Positions 29,689 through 38,623 are shown, counted from the stretch's first letter. The stretch: 64,000 nucleotides of DNA from Streptomyces parvus (GCF_014648875.1 NZ_BMRY01000006.1:1-64000), one strand, 5' to 3'. Numbers and translations are program-made. Notes: generated from the letters alone by a model not told the origin.

Positions 29689-31107
29689 TCAGACGGCCGA
29701 CGCGTCCGGCCCGATCCGGCTGCGCACCGCCGTCTGGACCTCGGCCTCCTCGGCCGGGTCGGCGGCGAGGCGGCGCAGGCGTTCGGCGACGCGGATGTCG
29801 CCGGTCTCGGCGTGCAGGGCGGCCACCTCGCGAGTGGTCTCCTCGCAGTCCCAGAGGCACTCCACCGCGAATCCGGTCGCGAAGGACGGGTCGGTGGCGG
29901 CCAGGGCGCGGGCGGCCCTGCCCCGCAGGTGCGAGGAGGACGTCTCGCGGTAGACGTGGCGCAGGACGGGGGCCGCGCAGGCGATGCCGAGGCGGCCGGC
30001 TCCGTCGACGAGGGTCCACAGCCGGGGGGCGTCGGGTCCGTCGCCGCGTACGGCCTCCCGGAGCGCGCCGAGGACTTGGGGAGCGTCCTGGGCGGTGCCT
30101 CGGCAGGCGAGCACTCCGGCGGCGGAGGCGCCGAGGGCGTCGGGGCGGTGGGCCCAGCGCCTGGCCCGTTCGACGGCGTCGTCGCCGGTCATCCGCTCGA
30201 AGGCGGCGATGGCGGTGTGGGCGACGGTGCGGGAGGGGCTGACGGCGGCGGCCTCGATGAGGTCGAGGACGACGGGTTCGGCGGCTTCCGCGAGGTAGTG
30301 CAGGGCGGCGCAGCGGGCGCCTTCGGGGCCGCTGCGGGCGGCCTCGACGATCTGGGGAAGGTCGTCGGGTCCGGCGACGGCGGTGAGGCAGCGGGCCGCG
30401 GGGACGTGCAGTTCGCTGCCGCGTTCCAGGGCCTGCTGGGCCCAGTCGAAGACGGCCTGGACGCTCCAGCCGGGGCGGGGGCCCCCGGGGCGCATCTGGC
30501 GCTGCCATCGGTCGAACGAGCCCTGTTCGCCGGCGGCCCGGACACGGGCGCCGACCGCTTCGCGAGGGTCGTCGGCCCAAAGCCGCCAGGGTCGCGGCTC
30601 GAAGGAGTCGCGTACGGCGGCGGCGAGGTCGGCCGCGCCCTCGTCGGTGACCGGGAAGCGGGCGAGGACGGGCAGCGCGAGGGAGCGCAGGCCGGCGTCG
30701 TCGTCGCGCAGGGCCAGCTCGTCCAGGGCCCAGGCCCAGTTGGCGCCGGTGGCCGCGTAGCGGCGGAGCAGGGCCAGGGCGTCGTCGCGTCCGTAGGAGG
30801 CGAGGTGGCCGAGGACGGAGAGCGCCAGACCCGTGCGGGAGTCGTCGGTATCGATGTGGTCGTCGGGATCGGCGAGGTGCCGCTCGATCTCCTCGATACC
30901 GCCGTCGAGGTCGAGGTAGAGACGGGCGTAGTAGAGGGAGCGGTTCTCCACCTGCCAGTCGTGGCGGGGGTCGCTCACGACGCAGTGGTTGAGGGCCGCG
31001 AGGGCCTCGGGGCGTGGTGCGGCGAGCGCGTGGAGCGTGCCGTCGCCGCGGCCCCTCTGCAGCAGGCCGAGCAGGGTGCCGCTCGGCGCTATGAACGGAT
31101 CGAACAT
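29689..31107 (-). CDS. HEAT-repeat-like protein
   Basis: A 472-aa protein made of short antiparallel helix pairs. Repeated Ala/Leu-rich units such as ALAVLGHLASYGRDDALALLRRY and ARRWAHRPDALGASAAGVLACRG suggest a HEAT/PBS-lyase-like solenoid. Such proteins usually serve as protein-binding scaffolds. No catalytic motif or membrane segment is visible. ATG 31107 is used because the upstream frame is not conserved-looking. The function is unknown. Confidence 0.82.
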   Translation of the reverse strand: MFDPFIAPSGTLLGLLQRGRGDGTLHALAAPRPEALAALNHCVVSDPRHDWQVENRSLYYARLYLDLDGGIEEIERHLADPDDHIDTDDSRTGLALSVLGHLASYGRDDALALLRRYAATGANWAWALDELALRDDDAGLRSLALPVLARFPVTDEGAADLAAAVRDSFEPRPWRLWADDPREAVGARVRAAGEQGSFDRWQRQMRPGGPRPGWSVQAVFDWAQQALERGSELHVPAARCLTAVAGPDDLPQIVEAARSGPEGARCAALHYLAEAAEPVVLDLIEAAAVSPSRTVAHTAIAAFERMTGDDAVERARRWAHRPDALGASAAGVLACRGTAQDAPQVLGALREAVRGDGPDAPRLWTLVDGAGRLGIACAAPVLRHVYRETSSSHLRGRAARALAATDPSFATGFAVECLWDCEETTREVAALHAETGDIRVAERLRRLAADPAEEAEVQTAVRSRIGPDASAV

Positions 31108-31197
31108 GGGAGAAAGCCTCACATCAAGCTGTCGACGCAACCGGGACTGTGCAGTGCCCCGTGCCTCTCGGCACGTGGGGGTGTCCGGGGGACACCG

Positions 31198-31400
31198 CTA
31201 CGCCGCGCAGTGACATGATCGGCCGACCGCCGTCTTTCGCCTGGTGTAGAGCATCTTCCTCTGCCTCTCGTCGGTGGCCCTGAGCGGGCCCGCGACGTCA
31301 TGATGACCCAGCCATTTCGCCACCGCGACCACATTTACGACGGACCGGTCAGCGAAGCCCACGGCGGACGCGCCCAGCGGCGCCCCCGCCGGTGTCTCAC
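31198..31400 (-). pseudogene. possible tyrosine-recombinase fragment
   Basis: A short minus-strand frame includes VVNVVAVAKWLGHHDVA, which resembles the box II WLGH segment of phage-type integrases. The following Arg-box and Tyr region is not recognisable. At under 70 codons with no upstream catalytic part, it would be a decayed remnant at most. A chance frame is also possible. Confidence 0.25.
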
Positions 31401-31789
31401 CGCGCACCGAAGCGTTCCAGCAGGTCGGACTTGCCGAACATCCGGGCCGTGTCCAGCGCGGACGGTGTTCCGGCGGCCGGGTCGGCGCCGGCGGCGAGCA
31501 GGGCGTCGATGACGGCGTCCTCGCCCTTGAAGACGGCTCCGGCCAGCGGGGTCTGGCCCCGGTCGTTGGCCCGGTCCGGGTCGGCGTCGCGGGCGACGAG
31601 GGCGGCGACCGTGGCGGCGTGCCCGTGGTAGGCGGCGAGCATCAGGAGCGTGTCGCCCCGGTCGTTGGTGAGGTTGGCGGGGACTCCGGCCTCGACGTAC
31701 GCGGTGAGGGCCTCGGTGTCGCCGGTGCGGGCCAGGTCGAAGACCTTGGTCGCCAGCTCGACCACCTCGGGATCGGGGGTTTCGCTCAT
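31397..31789 (-). CDS. ankyrin-repeat protein
   Basis: The 130-aa protein has about three ankyrin repeats. The consensus is visible in NDRGDTLLMLAAYHGHAATVAALV and NDRGQTPLAGAVFKGEDAVIDALLAAGADP. It is small, soluble and acidic and likely mediates protein-protein contact. Similar ankyrin proteins in Streptomyces often lie beside catalase or sporulation genes; here the divergent neighbour is smeA. The partner is unknown. Confidence 0.9.
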   Translation of the reverse strand: MSETPDPEVVELATKVFDLARTGDTEALTAYVEAGVPANLTNDRGDTLLMLAAYHGHAATVAALVARDADPDRANDRGQTPLAGAVFKGEDAVIDALLAAGADPAAGTPSALDTARMFGKSDLLERFGAR

Positions 31790-32117
31790 CGGGACAAAGC
31801 CGCCTTCCTTTGACTGCTGCCACGGCTCACCGCCGTGGTTGACCTGGTGGGGAGTACGGCGGGGGGCCGTACGAGTGAATCGACAGGGTACTGCTCCCGG
31901 GCCGACATGACCCGGCCCGGATACGGCAAGGGATCACCGCGGCTGATCCTGCCCGGCACGGACCGGGTGATGCCGCTCCCCGGGGGCCGACTTCTGTGAG
32001 CCAGTCAAGTGAAAGCGCGGGATATTCACTCGATTGCACCTTTTGTCGTATAGATACTTCCCGTGATCATGGAAGGACTCATGGTGACTGTCCCCTTCAA
32101 CCAGGAGAGAACCGCTC
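31790..32117. other. intergenic region upstream of smeA
   Basis: This 328-bp divergent region holds the ankyrin promoter on one side and the smeA promoter on the other. No gene is seen. The notable element is a perfect inverted repeat AGTGAA-N11-TTCACT at 32008-32030. TTGCAC (32034-32039) may be a -35, but no -10 is correctly spaced. Confidence 0.6.
32008..32030 (+). promoter_or_regulatory. BldD-like operator upstream of smeA-sffA
   Basis: AGTGA and TCACT are separated by 13 bp in a perfect inverted repeat, matching the published BldD consensus of two inverted AGTgA/TCACc half-sites with a variable spacer. smeA-sffA is reported as a BldD target in S. coelicolor. It lies about 90 bp upstream of the smeA start. 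Confidence 0.65.
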
Positions 32118-32312
32118 ATGATCCTTTCCATCTCGGGCGTGGTCCTGCTCGCCATCATCGTCTTCCTGTTCTTCAAGAAGGACGGGCTCAAGGCCTCCCA
32201 CGCCATCGTCTGCGCCCTGTTCGGCTTCTACCTGGCCGGCACCGCCATCGCCCCGAGCATCACGGCGGGCGGGGCGAGCCTCGCCGGCCTGCTGGGCGGG
32301 ATCAAGTTCTGA
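32118..32312 (+). CDS. smeA: small sporulation membrane protein SmeA
   Basis: A 64-aa protein with two TM helices (about 5-19 and 28-46) separated by a short FFKKDGLKAS loop, and a Gly-rich C-terminal GGIKF. Size, sequence type and the FtsK-like gene 37 bp downstream match SmeA of S. coelicolor. SmeA localises to sporulation septa, affects septum placement and spore wall, and targets the FtsK-like SffA there. AGGAGAG precedes the ATG. Expression is expected during sporulation under BldD and Whi control. Confidence 0.88.
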   Translation: MILSISGVVLLAIIVFLFFKKDGLKASHAIVCALFGFYLAGTAIAPSITAGGASLAGLLGGIKF

Positions 32313-32349
32313 CGCTCCGCAACCGCTCCCACCCCTTCAGGAGACCGAC

Positions 32350-34020
32350 GTGGCCCGGCGACCACTCCCCCGCATTCTGAGCAGCGGCAGCGCTTCGATC
32401 ACTCGCAGCAGAGAGATCGCGCGCACGGCCGCCGACAGTGCCACCGATGTCCTCCATCCGCTGATCACGGTGGTCCGCGGACTGCGGCTGCTGGCCGTGT
32501 CAGGCCGGCAGAAGTGGGTCGCCACCCCCAAGGAACGGCGTGGTCCCAAGCTGTTCCTCGGCGCGGCCTGCGTGCTGGTGGTGGCGCTCGTCCCGTACGG
32601 GCCGATCCTGGCCCTGATCACGGTGATGGGCGCCGCCGCGTGGAAGGGGCGGGAGCGGACCCCCGTGCGGACCGGGCCCGACGAGTCCGAGACCGCGCGT
32701 CTGCGGTCCCTGTACGAGGCGCTCGTGCCGTACTTCTCCACGGCCGACGACCCCGATCCGCTGTTCGCGCACGGCGGCGACTGGTCGAAGGCCTTCGACG
32801 CGTACGCCTTCGACCAGGACGGGCGGCTCACCCGCCTCCGGATCTCCTACCCCGCGTACTTCACGGACGGCGAGGCCGCCGCCCGCTCGCGGATCGAGCA
32901 GCTGCTCCACACCAAGTCCGGCCGGGGCCGCGAGTACCACTTCGGCTGGGACGAGGAGGCCAACCGTCTCGTCCTGACCGTGCTGGACGCCCTCTCCACG
33001 ACGGTCGCCGCCCAGCGCTTCGTCACCGCCCCCGGTGAGACGGTCCTCGGCTTCACCGACCCGGACTCCGTCTCGCGCACCGTCCCCGTGCTCGACGGCG
33101 ACACCACGGTGGACGCCTCGCCCGTCGTCTGGCGGACCGGCGGCCGCTCCACCGAACCGCATCTGCTGGCCGTCGGACAGCCCGGCGGCGGCACCACGAC
33201 CCTGGTCCGCTCGATCGCCCTCCAGGCCCTCCAGAACGGCGACGTGATCATCGTCGACGGCGGCGGGAGCGGCGAGTACGCCGCTCTCACCGGCCGCAAC
33301 GGCGTCCTCGCCGTGGAGTCCGGGCTCGGCGGGGCGCTGGCCACCCTGGAGTGGGCGGCGCACGAGACGGAGCGCCGCCTGATCACCGCCAATCTGGCCC
33401 GGCAGAGCGGCCGTCCGGCGCCGGACGACATCCGCCGCCCGCTGTGGATCCTGCTGGACCGCCCCGGTGTCCTCGGTCATCTCGCGGCGGCCGACGGCAG
33501 GCCCGACCCGCAGGAGCTGCTCCGGATCCCGCTGCGGCACGGCCGGGCCGCCCAGGTCACCGTCGTGCTGGCCGAGCAGTTCGACGCGCTGGACACCCTC
33601 ACGGAGACCGTCCGGACCCACACCCGCGCCCGCGCCGTCCTCGGACCGGCCTCCCCCGAGCAGATCGAGGCCGTCCTCGGCGCAGGGCCGCACACCACTC
33701 CCCCGCCCGAGGTCCCCGCGGGCCGCGGCTACGTCCGGCTCGGCGCGGGACCGGTCCTACGGCTCCAGGTGCCCGCCACCCCGGACCCGTACGACGACGC
33801 GACGAGCGACGCGCACCGGCAGGCGGTGCTCGACCTGCTGCCCGGCCGGGGCGACCCGATGGAGGCGGCGCCCGTGCCGGAGCCCGCCGACGAGGGCCCG
33901 GCGACGGCACCGGTGCCCGTGGCCGCGGAAACGGCGGCCGTTCCGGTGGAGGCGATGGTCGGCGAGGCGCGGCCGGGCGAGCCGCTGGCGAAGGCGCAGC
34001 CGGCGGGCGCCGAGAGCTGA
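32350..34020 (+). CDS. sffA: FtsK/SpoIIIE-like sporulation protein SffA
   Basis: The 556-aa protein has one or two TM helices near residues 70-100 (LFLGAACVLVVALVPYGPILA...) and an FtsK-like P-loop fold after about residue 265. The P-loop reads GQPGGGTT (276-283), so the invariant Lys is replaced by Thr282. The Walker B-like segment is WILLDRPG (Asp370 then Arg371), so the second acidic residue is also missing. This copy may bind but not hydrolyse ATP. No gamma DNA-reading domain is seen; the tail is Ala/Pro-rich. GTG 32350 has AGGAG upstream. It is co-transcribed with smeA and ends at a strong terminator. Confidence 0.85.
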   Translation: MARRPLPRILSSGSASITRSREIARTAADSATDVLHPLITVVRGLRLLAVSGRQKWVATPKERRGPKLFLGAACVLVVALVPYGPILALITVMGAAAWKGRERTPVRTGPDESETARLRSLYEALVPYFSTADDPDPLFAHGGDWSKAFDAYAFDQDGRLTRLRISYPAYFTDGEAAARSRIEQLLHTKSGRGREYHFGWDEEANRLVLTVLDALSTTVAAQRFVTAPGETVLGFTDPDSVSRTVPVLDGDTTVDASPVVWRTGGRSTEPHLLAVGQPGGGTTTLVRSIALQALQNGDVIIVDGGGSGEYAALTGRNGVLAVESGLGGALATLEWAAHETERRLITANLARQSGRPAPDDIRRPLWILLDRPGVLGHLAAADGRPDPQELLRIPLRHGRAAQVTVVLAEQFDALDTLTETVRTHTRARAVLGPASPEQIEAVLGAGPHTTPPPEVPAGRGYVRLGAGPVLRLQVPATPDPYDDATSDAHRQAVLDLLPGRGDPMEAAPVPEPADEGPATAPVPVAAETAAVPVEAMVGEARPGEPLAKAQPAGAES

Positions 34021-34043
34021 GCGGGCGCACGCGAACAGCAGCA

Positions 34044-34087
34044 CGGCGGGCGGGGAGCGGGCCTGATGGTCCGCTCCCCGCCCGCCG
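34044..34087. terminator. convergent terminator between sffA and mocR-type gene
   Basis: A perfect 17-bp GC-rich stem (34044-34060 with 34071-34087) has a 10-nt loop. It lies between the convergent sffA (+) and the MocR-type gene (-). Confidence 0.85.
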
Positions 34088-34102
34088 TCGTCGTGCCGGC
34101 CC

Positions 34103-35602
34103 TCAGGCCACGAAGGAGCGCGGGGTGTCTGCCCCCGCGCCCGCCCCGGAGCGCACCAGGTCGACCGCCGCGGCCAGTCGTACGGCCGCCTCGTCCGCGA
34201 CCGGCCCGCTCACCGTGAACGGCAGCCGTACGTACCCCTCGAAGGCGCCGTCGACCCCGAAGCGAGGGCCTGACGGCACGCGGACGCCGACGCGTTCGCC
34301 CGCCACGGCCAGCCGCGACCCGGAGATACCGCCGGTGCGCACCCACAGTGTCAGCCCGCCGCGCGGCACGGTGAACTCCCAGTCCGGCAGCTCCCGGCGC
34401 ACAGCCGCGACCAGGGCGTCCCGGTTCTCCCGGGCCTGGCTCCGCCGGACCTCGACGGCCTGTTCCCAGCCGCCGGTGCTCATCAGCCAGTTGATGGCGA
34501 GCTGTTCCAGGACGGGCGTGCCCATGTCGGCGTAGGCGCGGGCGGCGACCAGGCTGCGGATGACGTCCGGGGCAGCGCGCACCCAGCCGATGCGCATACC
34601 GGCCCAGAAGGCCTTGCTGGCCGAGCCGACGGTGAGGACCGTGCTGCCGGCCGGGTCGAAGGCGCAGACCCGGCGCGGCATGTCGATGTCGGCGTCCAGG
34701 CGGAGTTCGTTCATGGTCTCGTCGACGACGAGGACCGTTCCGGCGGACCGGGCCGCCTCCACCAGATCGCGGCGCTGCTGCTCGTCGGCGAGCGCGCCGG
34801 TGGGGTTGTGGAAGTCGGCGACCACATAGGCGAGCCGGGGTGCGGCGTCCCGCAGCACCTGGCGCCAGCGGTTCATGTCCCAGCCGCCGAGCCCCTCCTG
34901 CATCGCGACCGGGACGAGTCGGGCGCCCGTCTCGCGCATGAGCTGGAGGATGTTGGCGTAACTGGGGGACTCGACCGCGATCCGTTCGCCGCGACCCGCG
35001 AAGAGGTGGCAGATCGCGTCGATGGCGCCCATCGCGCCGGTGGTGACCATGATCTGTTCGGGCATGGTCGGGATGCCGAGGGCGGTGTAGCGGTCGGCGA
35101 TCATCTGCCGCAGGGCGGGCAGCCCGGCCGGGTAGTCGCCGTGCGTGTGGGCGTACGGCGGCAGCTCCTCCAGCGCCCCCTGAACCGCCCGGGTCAGCCA
35201 GGGCTCGGGCGCGGGCAGGGCCGCGCAGCCCAGGTCGATCATCGAGCCGAGCGACTCCGGCGGCAGCGGTTCGAGGCCGCGGGCGGGCAGCGGGTTGCCG
35301 GCCGGGACGGCGGTCCAGCTGCCCGCGCCGCGCCGCGACTCCAGGAACCCTTCGGCGCGCAGGGCCTCGTAGGCGGCGGCGACGGTCGTGCGGCTCACCG
35401 ACAGGGCGAGGGCCAGTTCGCGTTCGGCGGGGAGCCGGGCGGCGACCGGAACCCGGCCTTCCAGGACGAGCAGCCGTACGCCGTCGGCGAGCGCGCGGTA
35501 CGCGGGCGGCTTGCGGCCGCCGGGGCCGGTGGGCCGGGCCTGTTGTGACCGGAGCTGCCGGGCGAGCTGGGCCGCTCCCACCGTCGATGTCCACTGCGCC
35601 AT
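34103..35602 (-). CDS. MocR-type regulator (GntR HTH fused to aminotransferase)
   Basis: The 499-aa protein has an N-terminal GntR-type winged helix (about 30-105, with ERELALALSVSRTTVAAAYEALRAEG). It is fused to a fold-type I aminotransferase-like domain with the PLP lysine at Lys330 in SASKAFWAG. This is the MocR layout. MocR proteins often regulate a divergent gene in response to PLP or an amino compound; here the divergent gene is a YczE-type membrane protein 100 bp away. The target ligand is unknown. ATG 35602 begins the HTH module. Repeats in the shared region are candidate operators. Confidence 0.92.
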   Translation of the reverse strand: MAQWTSTVGAAQLARQLRSQQARPTGPGGRKPPAYRALADGVRLLVLEGRVPVAARLPAERELALALSVSRTTVAAAYEALRAEGFLESRRGAGSWTAVPAGNPLPARGLEPLPPESLGSMIDLGCAALPAPEPWLTRAVQGALEELPPYAHTHGDYPAGLPALRQMIADRYTALGIPTMPEQIMVTTGAMGAIDAICHLFAGRGERIAVESPSYANILQLMRETGARLVPVAMQEGLGGWDMNRWRQVLRDAAPRLAYVVADFHNPTGALADEQQRRDLVEAARSAGTVLVVDETMNELRLDADIDMPRRVCAFDPAGSTVLTVGSASKAFWAGMRIGWVRAAPDVIRSLVAARAYADMGTPVLEQLAINWLMSTGGWEQAVEVRRSQARENRDALVAAVRRELPDWEFTVPRGGLTLWVRTGGISGSRLAVAGERVGVRVPSGPRFGVDGAFEGYVRLPFTVSGPVADEAAVRLAAAVDLVRSGAGAGADTPRSFVA

Positions 35603-35608
35603 CGAAAT

Positions 35609-35681
35609 CAGTCCACCTTCCTCGAATTGGCCATAGTTGGTGGCCGATCCCCTGCCACAGAGTGACATGAAGCAGTCCACC
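35609..35681. promoter_or_regulatory. candidate MocR operator region
   Basis: In the 100-bp divergent region the 9-mer CAGTCCACC occurs at 35609-35617 and again at 35673-35681. Between them lies an inverted repeat GGCCA-N7-TGGCC (35629-35645). MocR/PdxR proteins usually recognise paired repeats in such regions. The assignment is inference. Confidence 0.45.
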
Positions 35682-35704
35682 ATCACTACATCAGGGGGCA
35701 CAAC

Positions 35705-36424
35705 GTGGCCAGGACCACCGACCGGAGCACCACTCATCTCACCCGGCGGCTGGTCCAGCTGTACGTCGGTCTGGCGCTGTACGGGGCGAGCTCCGCGCTC
35801 CTGGTGCGCGCGGGGCTGGGTCTGGAGCCGTGGGGTGTGCTGCACCAGGGCCTCGCGGAGCTGACCGGGATCTCGATCGGCGTGGTGTCGATCATCGTGG
35901 GGGCGGTGGTGCTGCTGCTGTGGATCCCGCTGCGCCAGCGGCCGGGGCTCGGCACCGTGTCGAACGTCTTCGTGGTCGGTCTCGCGATGGACGGGACGCT
36001 CGCGGTGGTCGGCGACCTGGACGCGCTCGCCGTCCGTATCCCGGTGCTGGTGCTCGGCATCGTCCTCAACGGCGTGGCGACCGGGCTGTACATCGCGGCC
36101 CGGTTCGGCCCCGGCCCCCGGGACGGTCTGATGACCGGGCTGAACCAGATCACCGGCCGCTCGATCCGGCTGGTCCGGACGGCGATCGAGGTGGCGGTCG
36201 TGGTGACCGGCTTCCTGCTGGGCGGTTCGCTGGGGGCGGGCACGGTGCTGTACGCGCTGGCCATCGGCCCGCTGGCCCAGCTGTTCCTGCGGCTGTTCGC
36301 GCTCCCCGAGGCTTCCGGCCCGGGTGTCACCGTCGCCTCGGGCGAGCCGTCCACCCCCGCGCCGGCCGCCGGTTCCGGGCCCGTTGCCGCTCCGACGTCC
36401 GGGCAGGCCATACTGCCGCAGTGA
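35705..36424 (+). CDS. YczE/YitT-type membrane protein
   Basis: A 239-aa integral membrane protein with about five or six TM helices in residues 15-200 and a Pro/Ala-rich tail. It contains GLGLEPWGVLHQGLAELTGISIG and GPGPRDGLMTGLNQITG, typical of the YczE family. MocR-YczE divergent pairs are recurrent in actinobacteria and firmicutes; the transported or sensed compound is not established. GTG 35705 has AGGGGG upstream. Its stop overlaps the GTG of the next gene (GTGA, 36421-36424). Confidence 0.88.
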   Translation: MARTTDRSTTHLTRRLVQLYVGLALYGASSALLVRAGLGLEPWGVLHQGLAELTGISIGVVSIIVGAVVLLLWIPLRQRPGLGTVSNVFVVGLAMDGTLAVVGDLDALAVRIPVLVLGIVLNGVATGLYIAARFGPGPRDGLMTGLNQITGRSIRLVRTAIEVAVVVTGFLLGGSLGAGTVLYALAIGPLAQLFLRLFALPEASGPGVTVASGEPSTPAPAAGSGPVAAPTSGQAILPQ

Positions 36425-37182
36425 AGCCGAGCCACCCCTATCTGGACCATCCGACGCCGATCGCCTTCGCCCATCGCGGCGGGGCGGCGGACGGTGTGGA
36501 GAACACCGTGACCGCCTTCCGCCGGGCGTGGGACGCGGGCTACCGCTACTTCGAGACCGACGTCCACACCACGGCGGACGGCCGGCTGGTCGCCTTCCAC
36601 GACACGACGCTGGACCGGGTCACCGACGCCCGGGGCCGGATCGCCGAACTCCCCTGGAGCGAGGTGAGCCGGGCCCGGGTCGGGGGCGGCGAACCGCTCC
36701 CGCTCTTCGAGGAGCTGCTGGAGGAGTTCCCCGAGGCCCGCTGGAACGTGGACCTGAAGGCCGAATCGGCGCTGGCGCCGCTGCTCGGGCTGATCCGCCG
36801 GACCGACGCCTGGGACCGGATCTGTGTCGGCTCGTTCTCGGAGGCGCGGGTGGCCCGCGCACAGCGACTGGCGGGTCCCCGGCTGGCGACGTCGTACGGG
36901 GTGGGGGGCGTCCTCGCGCTGCGGCTGCGTTCGTACGGGATCCCGGCGCCGCTGCGCGCGGGCGCGGTCTGCGCGCAGGTCCCCGAGCGGCAGGGCCCCG
37001 TCCCGGTGGTGGACGCCCGCTTCGTCCGCACGGCGCACGCGCTGGGGCTCCAGGTGCACGTCTGGACGGTGAACGAACCGGAGCGGATGGCGGCGCTCCT
37101 GGACCTCGGAGTGGATGGCATCATGACCGATCACATCGAGACGCTGCGTACGGTGCTGAGCGAGCGGGGGGCCTGGTCCTGA
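36421..37182 (+). CDS. glycerophosphodiester phosphodiesterase family protein
   Basis: The 253-aa cytoplasmic GDPD domain hydrolyses glycerophosphodiesters to glycerol-3-phosphate and an alcohol. The family motifs are present: FAHRGGAADGVENTVTAF at the N-terminus, FETDVHTTADG with metal-binding Glu/Asp, and FHDTTLDRVTD. No signal peptide is seen, so it is the intracellular UgpQ type rather than secreted GlpQ. It is translationally coupled to the YczE-type gene by a GTGA overlap, so the MocR control probably extends to it. No PHO box is visible upstream. Confidence 0.9.
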   Translation: MKPSHPYLDHPTPIAFAHRGGAADGVENTVTAFRRAWDAGYRYFETDVHTTADGRLVAFHDTTLDRVTDARGRIAELPWSEVSRARVGGGEPLPLFEELLEEFPEARWNVDLKAESALAPLLGLIRRTDAWDRICVGSFSEARVARAQRLAGPRLATSYGVGGVLALRLRSYGIPAPLRAGAVCAQVPERQGPVPVVDARFVRTAHALGLQVHVWTVNEPERMAALLDLGVDGIMTDHIETLRTVLSERGAWS

Positions 37183-37229
37183 CGCCCGGTCCGTCCACGT
37201 CCACCGGGGACGAGCGAGGGGACGCGGGG

Positions 37230-38603
37230 ATGAACACGGGGACAGCGGGGAAGGCCGATCCTTCGGGGCAGCCGCCGGACGGCACCTCGGCCGCCGCCCG
37301 CAAGCGCGAGCAGCAGGGCTGGTACTTCTACGACTTCGCGTGCTCCGTCTACTCCACCAGCGTGCTGACCGTCTTCCTCGGTCCGTATCTGACGTCGGTC
37401 GCCAAGGCCGCGGCGGACCCGGACGGCTTTGTGCACCCGCTGGGCATACCCGTGCGCGCGGGCTCGCTGTTCGCGTACTCCGTCTCGGCGTCCATCGTGG
37501 TGGCCGTGATCCTGATGCCGATCGTGGGCGCGGCGGCCGACCGTACGGGGCGCAAGAAGCCGCTGCTGGCGGCGGCCGCGTACACCGGGGCGGCGGCGAC
37601 GGCCGGGATGTTCTTCCTGGACGGCCACCGCTATCTGCTGGGCGCCTTCCTGCTGATCGTGGCGAACGCGTCGATCTCCGTGTCGATGGTCCTGTACAAC
37701 GCCTATCTGCCTCAGATCGCCGAGCCGGAGGAGCGCGACGCGGTCTCCTCGCGCGGCTGGGCCTTCGGCTACACCTCGGGGGCCCTCGTCCTGGTCCTCA
37801 ATCTGATCCTGTACACCGGTCACGACTCCTTCGGGCTCGCGGAGTCCGACGCGGTGCGGATCTGTCTGGCCTCGGCCGGCGTGTGGTGGGGCGCGTTCAC
37901 CCTCGTACCGCTGCGCCGGCTGCGCGACCGCCGGGTGCGGCCGGACGGCGAGGGGGCGGTCGGCTCCGGCTGGAAGCAGCTGCGGGCCACCCTGCGCGAC
38001 ATGCGGCGCCACCCGCTCACGCTCTCGTTCCTGCTGGCCTATCTCGTCTACAACGACGGGATCCAGACGGTGATCTCGCAGGCCTCGCTGTACGGCTCCG
38101 AGGAGCTGGGCCTGGACCAGACGACGCTGATCGTCGCGGTGCTGCTGGTGCAGATCCTGGCGGTGGCGGGGGCGCTCGGCATGGGGCGGCTCGCCCGTAC
38201 GTACGGCGCGAAGCGCACGATTCTGGGGTCGCTGATCGTATGGACCCTGATCCTGCTCTCCGCCTATCTGCTGCCCGCCGACGCGCCGGTGTTCTTCTTC
38301 GTCCTGGCGGCGGCGATCGGGCTGGTGCTGGGCGGGAGCCAGGCCCTGTCCCGGTCGCTGTTCTCGCATCTGGTGCCGCGCGGCAAGGAGGCGGAGTACT
38401 TCTCCGCGTACGAGATGAGCGACCGCGGTCTGAGCTGGCTGGGGCCCCTGGTGTTCGGTCTGGCGTACCAGCTGACCGGCAGCTACCGGGACGCGATCAT
38501 CTCGCTGGTGGCGTTCTTCGCCCTCGGCGCGGTGCTGCTCGCGCGGGTCCCGGTGAGGCGCGCGGTGGAGGCCGCGGGCAACCCCGTGCCGGAACGGATT
38601 TAG
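37230..38603 (+). CDS. MFS transporter, UMF1/Atg22-like family
   Basis: A 457-aa protein with about twelve TM helices. It starts with WYFYDFACSVYSTSVLTVFLGPYL and includes the RTGRKK loop between TM2 and TM3, both typical of the UMF1 (Atg22-like) branch of the major facilitator superfamily. The substrate is unknown; fungal Atg22 exports vacuolar amino acids. ATG 37230 lies 48 bp after the phosphodiesterase on the same strand, so it may be part of the same operon. Its TAG stop overlaps a possible -35 of a second rbpA promoter. Confidence 0.85.
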   Translation: MNTGTAGKADPSGQPPDGTSAAARKREQQGWYFYDFACSVYSTSVLTVFLGPYLTSVAKAAADPDGFVHPLGIPVRAGSLFAYSVSASIVVAVILMPIVGAAADRTGRKKPLLAAAAYTGAAATAGMFFLDGHRYLLGAFLLIVANASISVSMVLYNAYLPQIAEPEERDAVSSRGWAFGYTSGALVLVLNLILYTGHDSFGLAESDAVRICLASAGVWWGAFTLVPLRRLRDRRVRPDGEGAVGSGWKQLRATLRDMRRHPLTLSFLLAYLVYNDGIQTVISQASLYGSEELGLDQTTLIVAVLLVQILAVAGALGMGRLARTYGAKRTILGSLIVWTLILLSAYLLPADAPVFFFVLAAAIGLVLGGSQALSRSLFSHLVPRGKEAEYFSAYEMSDRGLSWLGPLVFGLAYQLTGSYRDAIISLVAFFALGAVLLARVPVRRAVEAAGNPVPERI

Positions 38604-38623
38604 ACGTTGAAGTCAAAGGCCGG

